The position numbers and the translations under genes were made by a program. This document shows positions 55,253 through 62,456 of a DNA stretch of 64,000 bases, in pieces. The DNA is taken from assembly GCA_965661945.1 (NCBI GenBank), contig CBFIFP010000008.1:1-64000 (forward strand), given 5' to 3'. The stretch comes from JAJRPT01 sp965661945. Its GTDB lineage: Bacteria > Bacteroidota > Ignavibacteria > Kapaibacteriales > UBA2268. How positions within the stretch are numbered: position 1 is the first letter of the stretch; each line of letters begins with the position of its first letter. The notes under the pieces were generated by a model that saw nothing but the letters and a program-made list of their open reading frames with translations, had not been told where the DNA came from and ran no database searches.

Positions 55253-56357
55253 ATGTTTGAGCCGAGCAAAGAAGATATAAAAGATTTAAGTAAAAGAGTT
55301 GCTGATTTGCGGAGGTATCTTTGACATAGATGTCAAAGATTTAAAAGCAAAAGAACTACAAGAATTGACTGAAAAAGGAAATTTTTGGGACGACCAAGAA
55401 AATGCCCAAAAAACTATGCAAGAACTTTCTACAATGAAGGAATGGGTAAAAGCATGGAACACAGCAAATCAACATGTAGAAGATTGTAATGCACTTATTG
55501 AACTCTCAGAAGAAATGGAAGATGAATCTCAAGAAAAAGAAATTAAAAGTGAAATTGAAAAAGCAGAAGCATTAATAAACGACCTTGAAGTTAAAAATAT
55601 GCTTTCTGGGAAAGATGATAACCGTACTGCTATTCTTCAAATTAATGCAGGGGCTGGCGGAACAGAAGCATGTGATTGGGCTGATATGTTACTTAGAATG
55701 TTTGCAAGATATGCCGAAAGAAAGAATTTTAAACTCAACCTTGCAGATAGACAAGATGGCGATGTTGCAGGGATTAAATCTGCCACTATCGAAATCGAAG
55801 GACCTTTTGCTTATGGCTATTTAAAAGGGGAATCAGGTGTTCATCGTCTTGTGCGTATTTCTCCTTTTGATTCAAACGGAAAGCGACACACTTCATTCGC
55901 ATCCGTTTATGTTTATCCACAACCACCAGAAGATATAGAGATTGTAATTAATCCTGCTGATATAGAATGGGATACTTTCCGTGCAGGTGGGAAAGGTGGA
56001 CAGAATGTAAACAAAGTGGAAACCGCAGTAAGACTGCACCACAAACCAACTGGGATAATAATCGCCTGCCAACAGGATAGGTCTCAACTTGGTAACAAAG
56101 AAAAAGCAATTAAAATGCTGAAAGCACAAATTTACCAAAAACGCAGAGAAGCCGAAGCAATGGAACGAGCAAAAGTAGAAGGTCAAAAAATGAACATTGA
56201 ATGGGGAAGTCAAATCCGCTCTTATGTTTTCCAACCCTACACAATGGTAAATGACCACCGTTGCGAATACAAAAACACTGACATACAATCAGTAATGGAC
56301 GGCGACTTAGACGAAATGATAAAAGCAGTATTACTAAGTGGAAATGGTGGGTTTTAG
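55253..56357 (+). CDS. prfB: Peptide chain release factor 2 with programmed +1 frameshift
   Basis: RF2 ends translation at TGA and TAA. The first 23 codons run to an in-frame TGA at 55322-55324; a +1 shift at CTT-TGA-C joins them to a 344-residue frame (about 367 residues in all). The shift site is the usual one: GGAGGTATCTTTGAC with a Shine-Dalgarno-like GGAGG just before CTT. Class markers: the SPF discriminator in RISPFDSNG and the catalytic GGQ in AGGKGGQNVNKVE. Low RF2 levels raise frameshifting and so restore RF2. The ATG at 55253 has AAGGAAA before it. Confidence 0.96.
55311..55325 (+). promoter_or_regulatory. prfB autoregulatory frameshift site
   Basis: GGAGGTATCTTTGAC is the conserved prfB recoding signal: SD-like GGAGG, slippery CTT, in-frame TGA stop, then C. 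It confirms TGA as stop in this genome. Confidence 0.95.
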
Positions 56358-56375
56358 TTTTTCTAAATTTAATTT

Positions 56376-56403
56376 AAAGCAGTCTTTTTGGGCTGCTTTT
56401 TAT
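56376..56403 (+). terminator. Terminator after prfB
   Basis: AAAGCAGTC and GGCTGCTTT form a 9-bp stem (one G-U) followed by TTTATTT. It begins 19 nt after the prfB stop. Confidence 0.8.
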
Positions 56404-56583
56404 TTAATTAAAATAATCAAGTTTTGGACCAAGAATTAAAATTGATAAAACATTTTACATAATATTTTCGTTATAAACATAGTAAGTATTTGTTTAATTA
56501 GTAAATATTTTAAAAATAGTTTTTTTTTAATAATAAATTTATTAATTTGGTACTTATTATTAACAAATTTTGGAAAAGTGTAT

Positions 56584-56877
56584 ATGAACATTCCTGATGA
56601 TCCGGTAATTCAAGAACTGATAGTTGAGTTTGTTGATACATGGATAGAAGACCTTGACAGAGACTTTAAGCGCTTGATTGAGGAGAAAAATAGTGATGAT
56701 TTATACCGTATGGCTCATACTCTGAAAGGTTCTTGTTTCCAATTTGGCTTGGATGAGATTGCAGAGCTTGGAATTACTTTAATGGACAAAGCTAAAGCTA
56801 ATGACTGGGATGCCGCAAAAGAATTCGAAGAGCCATTAAAAGATAAGTTTAAAGAAGTTAAAGAAATGATATCTTAA
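56584..56877 (+). CDS. Histidine phosphotransfer (HPt) domain protein
   Basis: A 97-residue single-domain HPt protein. The phosphoacceptor is His45 in YRMAHTLKGSCFQFG, in the usual A-H-x-L-K-G-S form. It would pass phosphate between receiver domains in a multi-step two-component chain. The ATG at 56584 is chosen over GTG at 56578 because GGA lies 9 nt ahead of it. No kinase or receiver is adjacent, so its partners are elsewhere. The next gene starts 13 nt later. Confidence 0.88.
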   Translation: MNIPDDPVIQELIVEFVDTWIEDLDRDFKRLIEEKNSDDLYRMAHTLKGSCFQFGLDEIAELGITLMDKAKANDWDAAKEFEEPLKDKFKEVKEMIS

Positions 56878-56890
56878 AAAAAGGTGAAAA

Positions 56891-57367
56891 GTGAGATATA
56901 TTATTACATTATTAATATTTATAACAGTATCTTTTGCCTATTCTAAAGATAGGATAGTAGTTTTACCTTTTAGTAACTTGGATGGTAAATTAGATTATCA
57001 AATTTATTGTTATGACTTACAAGATTCGTTATATAAAATGCTAGAAAATTGGGAACAAGATGCTTTTGAGTTAGTTTCAATAGAAGAAATTGAAAGTGTT
57101 GTTGCTGAATTGAATATAGACCCTTCTAATCCTCAGTATCAATCAGATGTTTGGAAAGCTTGTAAACTTTTAAAAGCAAATAAAGTTATAACAGGAAATT
57201 TTAATTATGAAGCTGGAAAATTTTTAATAAATGCTTATATTTATGATGTTAGGATGAAACTACCAAATCCGAAATATCAAGCAAAAGATATATTTAAAGG
57301 TGAAGAAGAAATTTTGGGGGCAATTCAGGAAATATATGATGCTCTGATACCTGCTTACCAAAATTAA
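56891..57367 (+). CDS. Secreted protein with CsgG/TolB-like N-terminal fold
   Basis: A 158-residue secreted protein starting with GTG at 56891 (RBS AAGGTG just upstream). Signal peptide to SFAYS, then DRIVVLPFSNLDGKLD and VITGNFNYEAGKFLINAYIY, a layout seen in TolB-N, CsgG and FlgO-like periplasmic proteins that work as outer-membrane lipoprotein partners. It has no lipobox. Position next to the HPt gene may be chance. Family assignment is moderate. Confidence 0.65.
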   Translation: MRYIITLLIFITVSFAYSKDRIVVLPFSNLDGKLDYQIYCYDLQDSLYKMLENWEQDAFELVSIEEIESVVAELNIDPSNPQYQSDVWKACKLLKANKVITGNFNYEAGKFLINAYIYDVRMKLPNPKYQAKDIFKGEEEILGAIQEIYDALIPAYQN

Positions 57368-57396
57368 TATATAAAATTTTGAAAGATGGAGATGTC

Positions 57397-57603
57397 ATGA
57401 AAAAAAATATGGGAAACGTTGATAAGATAATAAGAATAGTTGTTGCCTTGGCTTTAATTGTAATGTATATTACTGATGTAGTTGATGGTACATTAGGATT
57501 AGTATTAGTGGCTGTTATTGTAATCTTTGTATTAACCAGTTTTATAGGTTTCTGCCCTGCTTACACTATTCTTGGAATGAATACTTGTAAATTAAAAAAA
57601 TAA
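57397..57603 (+). CDS. DUF2892 (YgaP-type) small membrane protein
   Basis: A 68-residue protein with two membrane helices. The N-terminal NVDKIIRIVVALALIVMY, central GTLGLVLVAVIVIFVLTS and end GFCPAYTILGMNTCKL are the DUF2892 signature with both conserved Cys. I start it at ATG 57397, which has GGAGA upstream, not at the TTG 18 nt earlier. Such proteins sit beside rhodanese or sulfur-redox genes; none is seen here. Confidence 0.85.
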   Translation: MKKNMGNVDKIIRIVVALALIVMYITDVVDGTLGLVLVAVIVIFVLTSFIGFCPAYTILGMNTCKLKK

Positions 57604-57695
57604 TTACACAAGTATTAATAAATAATTATTTCAGATAAAGAATTACAGATTCAAAATAATAATCTGAATATTGAAAATATATCAAATTAAATTAT

Positions 57696-57736
57696 AAGAT
57701 TCTTCACTTTAAACCAGTGCAAGAATCTTTTTTTTT
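57696..57736 (+). terminator. Terminator after DUF2892 gene
   Basis: AAGATTCTT and AAGAATCTT pair around a 16-nt loop that itself pairs in part (CACT/AGTG), followed by a long T run. Confidence 0.85.
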
Positions 57737-57775
57737 ATAAATTTTTACAATTAATATTAACAAAATGTTAAGACT

Positions 57776-57805
57776 AAAAGGTGAGAAGAAATAATCTTCT
57801 CACCT
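57776..57805 (-). terminator. Terminator downstream of rpsU
   Basis: A perfect 11-bp stem, AGGTGAGAAGA with TCTTCTCACCT, and a TTTT run after it on the minus strand. It ends the rpsU transcript. Confidence 0.85.
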
Positions 57806-57833
57806 AATTGTAAAATAATCAATTTTCAAAAAA

Positions 57834-58037
57834 TTAATCTTGCTCTTTTTGAATTTTATGTTGTCTTCTTGCGGCTTTAATACGAGCCATACGTTTTTCA
57901 ATAGAAGGTTTGATGAATTGAGTTCTGGCTTTAAATTCTCTTAAAACGCCACTTCTTTCATATTTTTTCTTAAAACGCTTGATAGCTCTATCAATGTTTT
58001 CATTGTTTTGTATAGTAACACCTATCAATGTGTTCAC
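57834..58037 (-). CDS. rpsU: 30S ribosomal protein S21
   Basis: A 67-residue very basic protein with the S21 signature: the N-terminal VTIQNNENIDRAIKRFKKKY followed by ERSGVLREFKARTQF and a Lys/Arg-rich end. It binds the small subunit near the 3' end of 16S rRNA and assists initiation. It follows an uncharacterised gene by 15 nt and precedes a strong terminator. Confidence 0.95.
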   Translation of the reverse strand: MNTLIGVTIQNNENIDRAIKRFKKKYERSGVLREFKARTQFIKPSIEKRMARIKAARRQHKIQKEQD

Positions 58038-58052
58038 TCCTTTTTAAATAAT

Positions 58053-58457
58053 TTAATTTACAGAATAATTTTCAATTAATTTCTTTTCGTTATTAAGTTC
58101 AAATTGAACTAAGATACAATTTCCACCAGTCGAAGTAATTTCTTTTGCTCTAACGATTCCTACATCGTCCCAAACAGTGTGATAAATTACATCACCAATT
58201 TTATATTCTTTGTCAGAAGAATACTGAATAGCATCTTCTTTTTTAATATGAACTACCGCTTTTGATTTATCAATCTCAGTATCAATAGCATCTAAATTCA
58301 CTAACTGAGAGTGTCTCGACCTCGTACATCTAGCCCATTGCTGTCTACCATTTTCAGTTTCAACTGCTTCACCAATCAACTCGTGCTTGGTTTCTTTCAT
58401 CAAAAATGGTGAGTACAATGTTATGTACTTCGCTCTTCTAATTTTCTTTTTTGCCAT
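58053..58457 (-). CDS. Small protein with CarD-like (SH3) C-terminal domain
   Basis: A 134-residue basic protein. The end (YKIGDVIYHTVWDDVGIVRA, then NCILVQFELNNEKKL) resembles the SH3-like fold of CarD or the UvrD C-terminus, which binds RNA polymerase. The N-terminal half (RAKYITLYSPFLMKETKHEL, then ARCTRSRHSQLV) is unfamiliar. It is encoded just upstream of rpsU, with 15 nt between them, so it is made with S21 and may act in transcription or translation. A TATTTTTG box on the minus strand lies 43 nt upstream. Confidence 0.65.
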   Translation of the reverse strand: MAKKKIRRAKYITLYSPFLMKETKHELIGEAVETENGRQQWARCTRSRHSQLVNLDAIDTEIDKSKAVVHIKKEDAIQYSSDKEYKIGDVIYHTVWDDVGIVRAKEITSTGGNCILVQFELNNEKKLIENYSVN

Positions 58458-58500
58458 AAAGCAAACCTCAAAATTTCAATGTGAACTAATTTTAGGATTA

Positions 58501-58508
58501 CAAAAATA
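58501..58508 (-). promoter_or_regulatory. TAnnTTTG box upstream of CarD-like/rpsU operon
   Basis: Reads TATTTTTG on the minus strand, 43 nt before the ATG at 58457. Tentative. Confidence 0.35.
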
Positions 58509-58678
58509 CGGACTTTTTTTCAAACTACAAAATATTTTTTAACATATTCAAAATATAATTTCAATAAGATGTTAAATAATTTATAATAACAATGTAGATA
58601 AACATTATAATTAACTAATATATATAATATGAAATTATTAATTTTTTTTAAAAAATATTAATAAAAATATTTTTAGTA

Positions 58679-59764
58679 TTAGTTTATTTTACTTTCCTTA
58701 AGACTATAAACATAAGCCAGCACTTCGGCTACAGCCTTAAATAAATTTTCAGGAATTTCTTGGTTGATATCAACATTGTAGTATAAAGCTCTTGCAAGAG
58801 GCGGCTCCTGGTATATTACTACATTATTTTCTTTAGCTTTTTCTCTAATTTGCTTAGCTATAAAATCAGCACCTTTTGCAACAACCCTTGGAGCAAACAT
58901 TTTACCTTGGTCATATTTAATAGCAACAGCAAAGTGAGTAGGGTTTGTAATAACAACATCAGCTTCAGAAACTGAGTTAATCATTGCTTTTCTGACTCTT
59001 TGTCTCATTAAACTTCTGAACTGACCTTTTACCCTTGGGTCACCTTCCATTTGCTTATGCTCATCTTTTACCTCTTGTTTTGTCATTTTCATATCTTGTT
59101 TAAACTTCCATTTTTGATAAATGTAATCACTAAAAGCAATTAACATATACACAATTCCCATTTTAATAAGAATTTCCAAAGCAAGAGAACTCATCAGCAA
59201 ACCAATCTCCATATACGGCTTCTCAACCATGGAAAGAACTTGTTCAAAATTACCATATAGAGTTGTAAAAATTACAGCTCCCAGAAAAGTAATTTTAGCA
59301 AAATTCTTAACTAATTCAAATATTGAACGCGAAGAAAAAAATATCTTTTTTAAACCTGCTCCTATCTTGAATATTTTTTTCAGATCTTCTGCTTCAGAAA
59401 ACTTCTTCCATGCAACTTTTAAACCTACTTGACTAACTTCAGAACTAAGAACAATAAAAAATATTATAAGTATCACAGGCAAAATAAGCCCTGCAGCATA
59501 CCCTATTATTTTTGGATAATAACTAATGAAATTTTCATAATTTATTGATATTTGAGAAGAATTTTGAAGTATATGACTCATAAATGTCATATAGTTATTA
59601 ATCAATGGAATTCCAAAAACAAACACAGAAAGTCCTCCTATCAAAAGCACAGCTGATGTTGTAACATCTGCACTCTTTGATACCTGCCCACGGTCACGAC
59701 CATCGTCTAACCTTTTCCGTGTGGCGTCTTCGGATTTCTCTTGTCCTTCTTTATTCTCAGCCAT
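58679..59764 (-). CDS. flhB: Flagellar export protein FlhB
   Basis: A 361-residue flagellar type III export gate protein. N-terminal helix block about 30-210, then the cytoplasmic part with the autocleavage site NPTH near residue 270 (SEADVVITNPTHFAVAIKYD) and the family end PPLARALYYNVDINQEIPE. FlhB selects export substrates and switches from hook to filament. It starts 14 nt after fliR. Only this pair of flagellar genes is seen in the window. Confidence 0.95.
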   Translation of the reverse strand: MAENKEGQEKSEDATRKRLDDGRDRGQVSKSADVTTSAVLLIGGLSVFVFGIPLINNYMTFMSHILQNSSQISINYENFISYYPKIIGYAAGLILPVILIIFFIVLSSEVSQVGLKVAWKKFSEAEDLKKIFKIGAGLKKIFFSSRSIFELVKNFAKITFLGAVIFTTLYGNFEQVLSMVEKPYMEIGLLMSSLALEILIKMGIVYMLIAFSDYIYQKWKFKQDMKMTKQEVKDEHKQMEGDPRVKGQFRSLMRQRVRKAMINSVSEADVVITNPTHFAVAIKYDQGKMFAPRVVAKGADFIAKQIREKAKENNVVIYQEPPLARALYYNVDINQEIPENLFKAVAEVLAYVYSLKESKIN

Positions 59765-59778
59765 TTTATTTTTTTAAA

Positions 59779-60579
59779 TTAATAAATTCTTTCTGGGTAG
59801 AGCGTCATCAAAAATGTATATAGTTGCTCTTGTAAGCCCTCTAATGAATACTTTGCCACCATTACAAATAATGGCACTGATGCTACCAATACTAATAAAC
59901 CAACCGCAACTTTCAACTGAAAACTCAAAATGAAAATATTAGTTTGCGGAGCTACTCTTGCCAGCAAAGCGAGAGATAAATTAGTTAAAAATAATGATAT
60001 TAATATTGGTGATGCCATTTTAATTCCTAAAATAAAAACACTTGTTGCCATTTTCATAAAAAGAGTAATAGTGCTTGTTGTAATTGCCATTGTTGTAAGA
60101 GGTATTGCCTTTACCGACAAAAATATAGCTTCAAATAAGTAATGATGACCATTAATAAATAAAAAAATCATCAAAACCATTAATTCTTTTATCTCACCCA
60201 CAAGTGATGGAGTTGAGTTCTCTCTGTCGAATAGTGTTGCTGTTTGATAACCCATATCCATATCGATAAGCCCTCCAGCCATCCTTGCTGCCCAAAAAAC
60301 AGAGTTTGCAAAAAAACCAATCATAAGCCCAATAAAAAACTCTTTAAAAACTATTAAAATTAAATTCCATAAATGAAATTCAATTGTGGGATGTTCATTC
60401 CATAATGCTGATGTTATAATAGTAGCCAATATTACTGAAATCATAATCTTAACATGGGGAATAATAGCCGAAGATCTGAATAACGGCGCTGAGGTCATTA
60501 TACCAGTAATGCGGATAAATATGAGTAAACCTACAAGAAACTTACCCATAAAAAACATAACTGTTGAGTCATCAACCAA
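59779..60579 (-). CDS. fliR: Flagellar export protein FliR
   Basis: A 266-residue membrane component of the flagellar export gate with about six helices. The family pattern LIFIRITGIMTSAPLF near residue 17 and the ARVAPQTNIFILSFQLKVAVG segment late in the protein support it. The start is uncertain: the first in-frame start is TTG at 60579, and an ATG 21 nt in (60558) gives a more usual N-terminus. It forms an operon with flhB. Confidence 0.92.
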   Translation of the reverse strand: MVDDSTVMFFMGKFLVGLLIFIRITGIMTSAPLFRSSAIIPHVKIMISVILATIITSALWNEHPTIEFHLWNLILIVFKEFFIGLMIGFFANSVFWAARMAGGLIDMDMGYQTATLFDRENSTPSLVGEIKELMVLMIFLFINGHHYLFEAIFLSVKAIPLTTMAITTSTITLFMKMATSVFILGIKMASPILISLFLTNLSLALLARVAPQTNIFILSFQLKVAVGLLVLVASVPLFVMVAKYSLEGLQEQLYTFLMTLYPERIY

Positions 60580-60788
60580 ACTAACCCTATGATATTAATA
60601 GTTATTAATAAAATATTAAATAGGAAATATTAAAAAATAGAATTTCTATTCTTTTCAATTTTTCCAATTAATACTGACATACTATTAAAATTAATTACAC
60701 TTATTATGCCAGAATGTTATTTGTTTTAAAATATGACTCTAAAATCTGCTTTTTAACACTAATAAAAATACTATTTTTTTATCAATGA

Positions 60789-62045
60789 TTAATTTATCTG
60801 AATAGAATAAGATAATTGTTTTGCTAATTCTTCGGTAAGAAGTTTTCTGTCGAATAGATTTACGAAATTATTATCCGGCTTAGGCAAGTCTTTAGCTTGC
60901 CATAACTCATAATATTTTAATATCGCTGATTTGATTTCATCTATATTTTTAGGAGGAGTTACAATAGATGCTTTATATTGCTGGCATAAAGCTTTCATAC
61001 TACCATTTGGTATAGTTGCCAGAATTGGTTTTTTTGCGCCAAAATATTCCCAAAGTTTACCAGGTGTTCTTATATTATCATTTAACATTAGCCATAAAAT
61101 ATCTGAGTCTAAAAGATAATTAATTGCCTCTTTATGTTTTACAAATCCTATGCAAGAAACTACATTTTCCAATTTATATTTTTTTATCATCTTAATATGA
61201 CTTTTACGCATCAAACCTACTAAGCGAATTTTTAAATGTTTAGCAATCGAAGGTTGTTCTTTTATTAGTTTTTGAATCGCCTTAAAAAAATACTTAGGGG
61301 TTCTATTATCTTGAAATACACCCGAATGAGTTATCGTAAAATAATTTATATCTGGCTTAATATCATTAAAAAACTTAAAATCTTCGGAATCATACCCATG
61401 AGGTAGAATTACAACATCATCATAAGAAAGAAATTTATATCTCTTGATCAACATCTCTTTTGCATATCGAGAGATAACAAATGCTTTTGTTGAAGTTTTG
61501 AGTATTTTATCTTCTAATTTAATTGCTTTATTTTTATGATACGGAGTTGGAAAATAATGAAATTCATTATCAGTCCAACTATCTCTATAATCTATAAGAT
61601 AAGGAATATTATATTTTTCAGAAAGTTCTTTGCCTATTAAAAAATCAGTAAATGGTGGAGCCGTTGAGAATATTGCTTCAATATTATGTTCTTTAAAAAT
61701 ACTTTCAGCCGTAGAAAGAGCATACTTCTTCCACTTCACTTTTGAATCTGGAATATTAGCAAAATTTAAAAAGAAGCGCCCAATTTTTTGAATTGTATAA
61801 TTTGGCAAATTAGCGTTTATTTTCTTCTTCTTATTTTTATCATTAGTTCTATAAACTGATAATCCAGTTTCTAAAAGCTCATTATTTAATGATTCATCAT
61901 AGGCATAGTAATTTTGGTTAGAAGTAGTCAAAATAACTGCTTCCCATCCGTAGTTTTTAAGATACTTCGCAAATTTCAGAGTTCTCTGAACTCCACTCAA
62001 ACCCATTGGTGGAAAATAATATGCTATAAATAAACATTTTCTCAT
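60789..62045 (-). CDS. GT4 family glycosyltransferase
   Basis: A 418-residue cytoplasmic glycosyltransferase of the GT-B fold. Residues 1-20 carry the typical start (CLFIAYYFPPMGLSGVQRTL, the G-G-x-x-R site of GT4), with SGVFQDNRTPKYFFKAIQ, KIRLVGLMRK and PGKLWEYFGAKKPILATIPNG as GT4 nucleotide-sugar motifs. It probably acts in surface polysaccharide or flagellin modification. It lies alone on the minus strand, 209 nt before fliR on the same strand. Confidence 0.88.
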   Translation of the reverse strand: MRKCLFIAYYFPPMGLSGVQRTLKFAKYLKNYGWEAVILTTSNQNYYAYDESLNNELLETGLSVYRTNDKNKKKKINANLPNYTIQKIGRFFLNFANIPDSKVKWKKYALSTAESIFKEHNIEAIFSTAPPFTDFLIGKELSEKYNIPYLIDYRDSWTDNEFHYFPTPYHKNKAIKLEDKILKTSTKAFVISRYAKEMLIKRYKFLSYDDVVILPHGYDSEDFKFFNDIKPDINYFTITHSGVFQDNRTPKYFFKAIQKLIKEQPSIAKHLKIRLVGLMRKSHIKMIKKYKLENVVSCIGFVKHKEAINYLLDSDILWLMLNDNIRTPGKLWEYFGAKKPILATIPNGSMKALCQQYKASIVTPPKNIDEIKSAILKYYELWQAKDLPKPDNNFVNLFDRKLLTEELAKQLSYSIQIN

Positions 62046-62279
62046 AACGCAAAATTAAGGAAATTATATAATAACCTACACATAAATAGTTTTCAACAGA
62101 AATGAAAATTAAATTGATTACTAAAATGTGTTTTTAAAATAATTAAAAAGTAAGAATTTGTGATTGATAATATTGCAAGTTATAATGTGGGTTATATAAA
62201 ATTTATATCAGTTCTTTTTCGAGCTTATAAGAAGTTTATTCTAAGATAATCTTTATTAATTCTGAATTAATAAATTAAG

Positions 62280-62354
62280 TCGGAGTAGCAGGATTCGAAC
62301 CTGCGGCCTTCTGGTCCCAAACCAGACGCGCTAACCGGACTGCGCCATACTCCG
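62280..62354 (-). tRNA. tRNA-Pro (UGG)
   Basis: Cloverleaf with acceptor CGGAGUA/UACUCCG, D-arm GCGC/GCGC, anticodon stem UCUGG/CCAGA with loop UUUGGGA (anticodon at 62317-62319), T-arm with UUCGAAU and discriminator A. The C1-G72 pair is typical of tRNA-Pro. CCA is not encoded. Confidence 0.96.
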
Positions 62355-62456
62355 AAATGTTTTTTGTGAGAGCGTTTCAGATAGAATTTCAAAATTAAGG
62401 AGTATTATTTTAATTTCCAAATTTTATTTTAAAATTCAAAAACAATTTTCTAATTA

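Noticed and set aside
55893..56288. A 131-codon antisense frame in prfB
   Set aside because: It is antisense to the conserved GGQ region of RF2 and Cys/Phe-rich in a way typical of shadow frames.
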